This document shows positions 1 through 5,539 of a stretch of 5,539 nt of DNA, in pieces. Below the pieces are notes generated by a model. That model saw only the letters and a program-made list of their open reading frames with translations. It ran no database searches and was not told where the DNA came from. Each line of letters begins with the position of its first letter. The stretch's first letter is position 1. The stretch is from CAZOGW01 sp964579415. GTDB taxonomy: Bacteria; Actinomycetota; Acidimicrobiia; Spongiisociales; UBA5794. The stretch covers positions 1 to 5,539 of the forward strand of contig CAZOGW010000167.1 of assembly GCA_964579415.1 (NCBI GenBank), given 5' to 3'. A program made the position numbers and the translations under genes.

Positions 1-773
1 TCGGGCGGGATCAGCACCCCCGCCAGTTCGGTGATGCAGTCGTCGCACACCAGCGGCGGGCCGTATGCGGCGGGGGAGATGGCGACAAAGTCAGGTGGTG
101 CCGACAGGTCGAAGCCGTCGAGCGAGGCGCCGCCGACGTCCTCCCAGCGGTGCACGGTGAGGCCGCGGTCCCGGCTCTCCGGCAGGGTGACCTCGGCGCG
201 GCGGTTGAGTGCCCGGCCCTCCTCGGTGGCGTTGTCGGCGATCGGCTCCCGCGGTCCGGGGCCGTCGATGGAGATGAGATCGCCGAACACCCCGCCCTCC
301 TCGGAGAGCCATCGCTTCACCGACTCGGCGCGGTCCAGTGCCAGGTTGCGGTTGGTGCGGTCGGCGCCGCTGGCGTCGGTGTGGCCGATGACCACGATCT
401 CGACGCCGGGCGTGGCCCGCAGCACCTCGGCGATGTCGGTGAGGACGGCGACGGCGGTGTCGTCGAGTTCGTCGCTGGCCACGGCGAAGTGGACATCGAG
501 GTCGGGGAGTGCCGCCAGGTCCTCGCCCACCACCGCCAGCAGGTCGACAGGTTCCGCCGGGGCGGCCGTGGTCGTGGTGGTTTCCGGGGGCAGGGTTGTC
601 GCCGGCGTGGCGGTGGTCGTCGTCGGGGCCGCGGTGGTAGTCGTCGCCGGTGCCTGCGTCGTGGTCGTGGCGGGTGGCGGGGACGTGGTGGTGGTCTCGG
701 GCGTCGCCTCGCCGGAGCAGGCGCCGACCAGGGTGGCCAGGACGAGGGCTGCACATGCGGCGGAGCGCTTCAC
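1..773 (-). CDS. OmpA-family peptidoglycan-binding lipoprotein, C-terminus cut by window edge
   Basis: Seen: 257 codons read without a stop from a GTG at 773 to the left edge; the next in-frame codon signal upstream is a TAG, so this is the only plausible start. Residues 1-19 form a lipoprotein signal: KR, a hydrophobic stretch, then a lipobox ending V-G-A-C19. Residues about 22-75 are a low-complexity linker with five blocks of four or five Thr separated by Pro/Ala. Residues about 76-197 are an OmpA C-terminal domain with G130-H-T-D133, N143..L146..R148-A and N190-R-R. D133 and R148 match the pair that binds the diaminopimelate of peptidoglycan in OmpA-like domains (family knowledge). A further about 60 residues follow, with a C-x-x-C pair near the edge. 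Inferred role: a membrane-anchored lipoprotein whose spacer lets the domain reach the cell wall. It is divergent from the mutase subunit gene. The domain call is firm; the biological role is unknown. Confidence 0.9.
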   Translation of the reverse strand, partial: MKRSAACAALVLATLVGACSGEATPETTTTSPPPATTTTQAPATTTTAAPTTTTATPATTLPPETTTTTAAPAEPVDLLAVVGEDLAALPDLDVHFAVASDELDDTAVAVLTDIAEVLRATPGVEIVVIGHTDASGADRTNRNLALDRAESVKRWLSEEGGVFGDLISIDGPGPREPIADNATEEGRALNRRAEVTLPESRDRGLTVHRWEDVGGASLDGFDLSAPPDFVAISPAAYGPPLVCDDCITELAGVLIPP

Positions 774-780
774 CCGGGCG

Positions 781-786
781 ATGGTA
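781..786 (-). promoter_or_regulatory. -10 box for the OmpA lipoprotein gene, leaderless type
   Basis: On the minus strand TACCAT lies 7 bases before the GTG at 773. That spacing puts the transcription start on or next to the start codon. There is no Shine-Dalgarno sequence upstream of the GTG, which fits a leaderless mRNA. No recognisable -35 is present. Confidence 0.4.
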
Positions 787-795
787 GGGCCCCAC

Positions 796-801
796 TATCC
801 T
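796..801 (+). promoter_or_regulatory. -10 box for the B12-binding subunit gene, leaderless type
   Basis: TATCCT lies 6 bases before the ATG at 808, the spacing expected if transcription starts at the A of the ATG. No Shine-Dalgarno sequence is visible. The -35 position would fall at the start codon of the opposite gene and shows no consensus there. Confidence 0.45.
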
Positions 802-807
802 TACCCC

Positions 808-1218
808 ATGCCGCCGCGGATCCTCATAGCCAAACCTGGCCTGGACGGCCACGACCGGGGCGCCAAGGTGGTGGCCCGGGCGCTGCGTGACGCCGGCTGT
901 GAGGTCATCTACTCCGGGCTGCACCAGACCCCGGAACAGATCGTGGAGACCGCCATCCAGGAGGACGTCGACGCCATCGGGCTCTCGGTGCTGTCCGGCG
1001 CCCACATGACGCTGTTCCCCCGGGTCGTCGATCTGCTGGCGGAGAGGGACGCCGCCGACATCGTCGTCTTCGGCGGGGGGATCATCCCCGACCAGGACAT
1101 CCCGATCCTGGAGGAGAAGGGCCTGGCTCGCATCTTCACGCCGGGTGCCCCGCTCACCGAGATCACCGAGTGGGTCAACCAGGCGTTCGAGGACCGCAGC
1201 GCCGCCGGCGAGCCGTGA
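808..1218 (+). CDS. Cobalamin-binding small subunit of an acyl-CoA mutase (methylmalonyl/isobutyryl-CoA mutase type)
   Basis: Seen: 136 residues that consist of a B12-binding Rossmann-like domain and nothing else. The base-off/His-on motif is complete: D13-G-H15-D-R-G18, then S60-V-L62 and G89-G-G91; H15 would be the lower axial ligand to cobalt. Family knowledge: such stand-alone subunits pair with a separate catalytic TIM-barrel subunit to rearrange acyl-CoA carbon skeletons by an adenosylcobalamin radical mechanism, for example R-methylmalonyl-CoA to succinyl-CoA. The length and the segment around G37-L-H-Q-T-P42 closely resemble IcmB of isobutyryl-CoA mutase as I remember it, so the substrate cannot be decided from this subunit and no symbol is given. 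The large subunit is not in the window. The open frame extends upstream to 31, but the ATG at 808 is chosen because the homologous domain starts there, a -10 box sits just before it, and the upstream part is antisense to the OmpA gene. It overlaps the VOC gene downstream. Confidence 0.92.
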   Translation: MPPRILIAKPGLDGHDRGAKVVARALRDAGCEVIYSGLHQTPEQIVETAIQEDVDAIGLSVLSGAHMTLFPRVVDLLAERDAADIVVFGGGIIPDQDIPILEEKGLARIFTPGAPLTEITEWVNQAFEDRSAAGEP

Positions 1219-1631
1219 GGCCCCGCATCACGCTGGTGACGCTGTCGGTACCCGACGTGGGCCGCTCCGTCGGCTTCTACCGGGACGCATTCGGCTGGGT
1301 GCCCTTCTTCGAGGTGGAGGGCACCGCCTTCTACGACCTCGACGGCCTCGTCTTCGGGCTGTGGTCGGGGCTGTCCGAGGAGTTGGGCCGCGACACCGAC
1401 CCCCCTCCCGGATCGGCGACGCTGGCTCACAACGTCCGGTCGCCTGAGGAGGTCGACCGGCTGGTGGCGGAAGCCGTCGCCGGCGGAGCCACCGTGGCCG
1501 CCTCCGCCCACACCCAGCCGTGGGGCGGCTACTCGGCGCACATCGCCGACCCCGACGGGCACCTGTGGGAGATCGCCTACAACCCCGACTGGCCGCTCGA
1601 CGACGACGGCAGGGTATTGCTTTCCGGATGA
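1215..1631 (+). CDS. VOC (glyoxalase/bleomycin-resistance fold) family protein
   Basis: Seen: 138 residues starting from a GTG inside the stop of the preceding gene (GTGA, four-base overlap), which implies translational coupling and a shared transcript. Two babab modules typical of the vicinal oxygen chelate fold are visible: V12-P-D14..S18-V-x-F-Y22 opening the first, and A111-D-P-D-G-H-L-W-E119 closing the second. Of the four usual metal positions, H72 (in L-A-H-N) and E119 are present. The first strand reads T-L-V-T-L with no His where glyoxalase I and methylmalonyl-CoA epimerase have a ligand. Neighbourhood suggests acyl-CoA metabolism and tempts one to call it epimerase (mce), but the missing ligand and the overall sequence fit the generic VOC group better. 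Substrate unknown. An upstream in-frame ATG at 1170 lies deep in the mutase gene and would add 15 residues unlike the family, so GTG 1215 is preferred. Confidence 0.85.
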   Translation: MRPRITLVTLSVPDVGRSVGFYRDAFGWVPFFEVEGTAFYDLDGLVFGLWSGLSEELGRDTDPPPGSATLAHNVRSPEEVDRLVAEAVAGGATVAASAHTQPWGGYSAHIADPDGHLWEIAYNPDWPLDDDGRVLLSG

Positions 1632-1671
1632 GCGCCCCACCGGCGCCATCGTGCCGGCTACCACCACCAAC

Positions 1672-1700
1672 CCGACAGCCAAGGGTCACTCATCTAGAAT
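1672..1700 (+). promoter_or_regulatory. Sigma-70-like promoter for the PASTA gene
   Basis: CCGACA (1672-1677, 4 of 6 matches to TTGACA), a 17-base spacer, then TAGAAT (1695-1700, 5 of 6 matches to TATAAT). The predicted start near 1707 leaves a leader of about 20 bases containing AAGGA (1718-1722), 5 bases before the GTG at 1728. It lies in the 96-bp gap after the VOC gene. Confidence 0.55.
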
Positions 1701-1727
1701 CGCAGAGCGTTCATCCCAAGGATCGGT

Positions 1728-2330
1728 GTGACGGACTCTGAGCCCACCGGGCTGAATCCTCAGCCTGAGCGACCGTTTTATCAAGCATGGTGGTTCTGGC
1801 TCATCGCCGGAGTTGTCGGTCTTGGCACGATTACTGCGATCTTCGGAGAGGGCGCATCCGATCCGGACGCGATCGCCACCACGACATTGGTCGAGTCAAC
1901 CACGGTGGCGCCGACGACCNNNNNNNNNNNNNNNNNNNNNNNNNNNNNNNNNNNNNNNNNNNNNNNNNNNNNNNNNNNNNNNNNNNNNNNNNNNNNNNNN
2001 NNNNNNNNNNNNNNNNNNNCGACAACCTCACCACCGCAGCCGCCATCGAGCACATCCGTCACCACATCGACTGCTTCGCCTCAGGCATCGTCGTGGACGA
2101 TGCCTGACCTCGTCGGTCAGAACCTCCAGGATGCGCAGGACACCGTTCAGTCGATCACCGACCGGGCGATCCTGATCACGACCTCCCACGATGCCACCGG
2201 CGGCGGTCGTAACCAGGTGCTCGATTCAGGATGGATCGTGTGCGACCAGAACGTGGCCGCGGGTGAGCGGATAACGTCGGAGAGCCTCATCGACTTCGGT
2301 GTCGTCAGGCTCAGCGAAGAGTGCCCCTGA
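1728..2330 (+). CDS. PASTA-domain membrane protein, linker interrupted by assembly gap
   Basis: Seen: GTG start with AAGGA 5 bases upstream. A short cytoplasmic Pro-rich N-terminus is followed by one membrane helix at residues about 20-40 (starts A-W-W-F-W-L), then a Thr/Ser/Pro-rich extracytoplasmic linker. Bases 1920-2019 are N. After the gap the linker continues and one C-terminal PASTA-like domain follows from M-P-D-L-V-G-Q (codon at 2100) to the end, including S-H-D-A-T-G and V-C-D-Q-N. Both sides of the gap read in the same frame with the same Thr/Ser/Pro character, but 100 N is a conventional placeholder, so true length and frame continuity are unproven. Family knowledge: PASTA domains bind muropeptides or beta-lactams in PknB-type kinases and penicillin-binding proteins. 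This protein has no kinase or transpeptidase domain, so a wall-sensing or wall-anchoring role is only inference. It has its own promoter and is probably a single-gene unit. Confidence 0.8.
   Translation: MTDSEPTGLNPQPERPFYQAWWFWLIAGVVGLGTITAIFGEGASDPDAIATTTLVESTTVAPTTXXXXXXXXXXXXXXXXXXXXXXXXXXXXXXXXXXTTSPPQPPSSTSVTTSTASPQASSWTMPDLVGQNLQDAQDTVQSITDRAILITTSHDATGGGRNQVLDSGWIVCDQNVAAGERITSESLIDFGVVRLSEECP
1920..2019. other. Assembly gap of exactly 100 N
   Basis: One hundred consecutive N within the Thr-rich linker of the PASTA gene. The exact length of 100 suggests an unknown-size scaffold join. It sits where ACC/ACG-type Thr codon repeats would be expected to break a short-read assembly. Confidence 0.99.
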
Positions 2331-2350
2331 TCGTCCTGGCACCGGGATCG

Positions 2351-2364
2351 GTGAAACGTTTCAC
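2351..2364. promoter_or_regulatory. Perfect 14-bp palindrome, candidate LacI-family operator
   Basis: GTGAAACGTTTCAC reads identically on both strands, has the central CG and A/T-rich half-sites typical of LacI/GalR-family operators, and is markedly AT-richer than its surroundings. It lies 20 bases after the PASTA stop and about 140 bases before sucC, in a noncoding spacer. It has no following T run, so it is unlikely to be a terminator. No regulator gene is present in the window. Confidence 0.5.
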
Positions 2365-2464
2365 GGCGTGCGCACCTCGAGTCTTGTGTCGGCGGTCACA
2401 CCTGCCCGGAGCCAGGAGTTCTTGTGAGGTTGGATCGGCGAGTTCGTGGCCCGGAGCGGCGAGA

Positions 2465-2470
2465 TAGCAT
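2465..2470 (+). promoter_or_regulatory. Possible -10 box for sucCD
   Basis: TAGCAT (4 of 6 matches to TATAAT, including the key T-A and final T) about 30 bases before the sucC start would give transcription from about 2476-2477 and a leader of about 25 bases holding the ribosome binding site. No convincing -35 is seen at the matching distance. Confidence 0.3.
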
Positions 2471-2490
2471 GCACCCCGCCGAAGCCGTCG

Positions 2491-2496
2491 GGAGGG
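2491..2496 (+). promoter_or_regulatory. Strong ribosome binding site that decides the sucC start
   Basis: GGAGGG lies one base before a GTG at 2498 and four bases before a TTG at 2501. With GGAGG as the core, spacing is 5 bases to the TTG and only 2 to the GTG, so the TTG is favoured. Confidence 0.65.
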
Positions 2497-2500
2497 TGTG

Positions 2501-4650
<2,150 letters not shown>

Positions 4651-4677
4651 CGGCGCGGGCGAGGACGATCAGCGCCG
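4651..4677. terminator. Weak GC stem-loop between convergent genes
   Basis: CGGCGC (4651-4656) can pair with GCGCCG (4672-4677) across a 15-base loop directly after the sucD stop, overlapping the end of the antitoxin remnant. There is no T run on either strand, so any termination would not be a classical intrinsic terminator. Short GC stems arise easily by chance in this composition. Confidence 0.2.
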
Positions 4678-4907
4678 GACCCAGTCGAGCGTCTTCCTTA
4701 CCGTCTCATCGGTGAATGGGAGTAGGTCGCGGATCGCGCCAAGTCCGTTCGCCATGGAGACGAGGGTCATTCCCGTGATGACGGGCAGTTGGATGCGCAT
4801 GTCGCCATCCTCGTCGAGGATCTCGAGCTCCTCGCCGCTGCTCAGTCCCGTCACGTATCGGTTCTTGGTACGACGAGACGCCCTGCCGAGTCGATCTTGG
4901 CCTTCAT
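4669..4907 (-). pseudogene. Frameshifted AbrB/SpoVT-type (VapB-like) antitoxin remnant
   Basis: Seen: from ATG 4907 one frame reads M-K-A-K-I-D-S-A-G-R-L-V-V-P-R, the start of an AbrB swapped-hairpin DNA-binding domain, then hits TGA at 4851-4853. A second frame, from 4848 to a stop at 4669-4671, continues with G-L-S-S-G-E-E-L-E-I and ends F-T-D-E-T-V-R-K-T-L-D-W-V-R-R, the usual tail of VapB/AbrB-type antitoxins. Between them only 14 bases replace the expected 18; the family motif P-x-P-I-R-D-A-L-G-L can be restored by removing one A after AGA and inserting five bases, so two changes are needed. Joined, the product would be about 80 residues, normal for the family. Family knowledge: such antitoxins repress their own operon and neutralise a PIN-domain VapC toxin encoded just downstream. 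Here only 18 bases separate its stop from sucD, so no toxin gene follows. Ribosomal frameshifting or a sequence error is not excluded. Confidence 0.7.
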
Positions 4908-4910
4908 CAC

Positions 4911-5093
4911 TACCGGGTCGGCCGCGACTCGGCGAGGAGTCGGGGCGATCGGTCCACACCCGTGCCGCGCTCGATCCTCTCGGCCAGGCGAAGCCGCAAC
5001 CGAGCAAGCGCGGCCCTTGTTGGTTGGACGCCGATCTTGCCCTCTTGGGAATGCATTCGAGCATGTTACGAGCGTCGCTGGCGACGGTAGGCA
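4911..5093 (-). other. Stretch without a recognisable gene, probable gene debris
   Basis: No known gene is visible on either strand. The minus strand holds a 48-codon frame (ATG 5056 to TAG 4910-4912) rich in Arg/Leu/Ala with an amphipathic A-A-L-A-R-L-R-L-R-L-A-E-R-I-E-R stretch; its stop overlaps the GTG just before the antitoxin ATG. It has no convincing ribosome binding site and I recognise no family. Another frame stays open through this stretch into the second half of the antitoxin, but its N-terminal translation is low-complexity Arg/Ser/Pro and does not look like protein. Confidence 0.4.
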
Positions 5094-5489
5094 TTACTGC
5101 CTGCCGTTGAGAAGCATCACGGGGCCGCCGCCGGCGGTGCATGGCTCGGGGATCTCGAGAGACGCCGCGCTGGTTTCGCCGCCCCCGCCGGAGAAGTCCT
5201 CGCCTATCAGGATTGTGCCGATGCCGGGAGCGTCGACACCGCTGCCGCCTTCGAGGACCGTGGTGCCGCGGGGCCAGGCGACGAGCTGGATACCGGAGCC
5301 GGTGTCGGCGGACATGCAGTTGCCGGGGCCGACGACCAGGGTGCCGCCGAGGAGCGCGTCCATGCCCCCGCTGGTGTCGTTGTTGATCACCACAACGTGC
5401 CTGTCCCGCTCAGTGACTGACAGGCCGCCGCTGCAGGCGGCCAGCACCGCGAGGACGACCAGCCCGACGGAGATGCGGATCCGATCCAC
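5094..5489 (-). CDS. Small secreted lipoprotein of unknown function
   Basis: Seen: 131 residues from a GTG at 5489 with TAA at 5094-5096. Residues 1-19 are a lipoprotein signal peptide (D-R-I-R, hydrophobic run, lipobox L16-A-A-C19). The mature part is about 113 residues, Gly-rich, predicted beta-rich from alternating hydrophobics, with G49-T-L-V-V-G-P-G-N-C58, L69-V-A-W-P-R-G-T76 and I113-P-E-P-C117. The only two Cys after the lipid anchor, C58 and C117, could form a disulfide outside the membrane. The W-P-x-G-T and D-F-S-G-G-G-G pattern reminds me of small unnamed lipoproteins of uncultured actinobacteria, but I know no function and give none. It stands alone, transcribed toward the debris region, with its own promoter. 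The nearest alternative start would remove the signal peptide, so the GTG is secure. Confidence 0.8.
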   Translation of the reverse strand: MDRIRISVGLVVLAVLAACSGGLSVTERDRHVVVINNDTSGGMDALLGGTLVVGPGNCMSADTGSGIQLVAWPRGTTVLEGGSGVDAPGIGTILIGEDFSGGGGETSAASLEIPEPCTAGGGPVMLLNGRQ

Positions 5490-5496
5490 GCCGCCG

Positions 5497-5502
5497 ATCT
5501 TA
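5497..5502 (-). promoter_or_regulatory. -10 box for the small lipoprotein gene, leaderless type
   Basis: On the minus strand TAAGAT lies 7 bases before the GTG at 5489, the same geometry as at the OmpA gene, and no Shine-Dalgarno sequence lies between. A short AT-rich patch in otherwise almost pure GC makes it stand out. No -35 is evident. Confidence 0.45.
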
Positions 5503-5507
5503 TCCCC

Positions 5508-5523
5508 GCCGGCGGCCGCCGGC
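5508..5523. repeat. Perfect 16-bp GC palindrome upstream of the small lipoprotein gene
   Basis: GCCGGCGGCCGCCGGC is its own reverse complement. It would span about -20 to -35 of the promoter above, so it could be an operator; equally it may be chance in a GC-only stretch. Confidence 0.35.
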
Positions 5524-5539
5524 CCTAGCCGGCTCCGAG

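Noticed and set aside
31..807. Upstream extension of the B12 subunit frame to a 395-residue protein
   Set aside because: The extra part is the antisense of the OmpA lipoprotein (Val runs mirror the Thr codon blocks); the domain and its promoter begin at 808.
91..1005. Long minus-strand open frame across the divergent spacer
   Set aside because: Arg/Gly/His-rich shadow frame that covers two well-supported genes on different strands; typical of high-GC DNA.
1215..1631. Naming the VOC gene methylmalonyl-CoA epimerase (mce)
   Set aside because: Only the neighbourhood supports it; the first-strand metal ligand is missing.
1628..1741. 37-codon frame starting at ATGA over the VOC stop
   Set aside because: Overlap is operon-like, but the product is Pro-rich without motif, it contains the PASTA promoter and runs past the PASTA start.
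2321..2342. GTGCC/GGCAC inverted repeat at the end of the PASTA gene as terminator
   Set aside because: Five-base stem, 12-base loop, no T run.
4669..5142. A single intact 157-residue minus-strand gene
   Set aside because: Only the last 60 residues look like protein; the AbrB N-terminal half lies in another frame, so the long frame is accidental.

Overview
High-GC bacterial DNA, probably a metagenome-derived or draft assembly because it contains a 100-base N gap. GTG/TTG starts, three genes with a TANNNT box only 6-7 bases before the start codon (leaderless-type promoters), Thr-rich lipoprotein linkers and a PASTA protein with one membrane helix together suggest an actinobacterium-like lineage, perhaps Acidimicrobiia-like. 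This placement is inference. SucC, as I remember the family, looks more like the proteobacterial/mitochondrial type than the mycobacterial type, so the lineage is not certain.

Layout. Positions 1-773 (minus strand) hold an OmpA-family lipoprotein that runs off the left edge. A 34-bp divergent spacer with back-to-back -10 boxes separates it from 808-1218 (plus), a stand-alone cobalamin-binding small subunit of an acyl-CoA mutase of the methylmalonyl/isobutyryl-CoA type. A VOC-fold protein (1215-1631) overlaps it by four bases. After a good promoter comes a PASTA-domain membrane protein (1728-2330) whose Thr/Ser/Pro linker is interrupted by the N gap. A 170-bp spacer contains a perfect LacI-family-like palindrome and leads to sucC and sucD (2501-4650), which overlap by one base. 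On the minus strand and convergent to sucD lie a frameshifted AbrB/VapB-type antitoxin remnant (4669-4907), about 185 bp of gene debris, and a small lipoprotein of unknown function (5094-5489) with its own leaderless-type promoter and a GC-rich palindrome upstream.

How the genes fit together. A B12 acyl-CoA mutase produces succinyl-CoA if its substrate is methylmalonyl-CoA, and SucCD converts succinyl-CoA to succinate with nucleoside triphosphate formation. The metabolic genes are therefore compatible with a propionate/methylmalonate-to-TCA route, but the large mutase subunit is not here and the genes are not one operon. The other genes are cell-envelope proteins without an evident link. I do not see a clearly new multi-gene system. 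The most unusual points are the altered CoA-site motifs and matched insertions in SucCD, the decayed antitoxin without a toxin, and the palindrome upstream of sucC.
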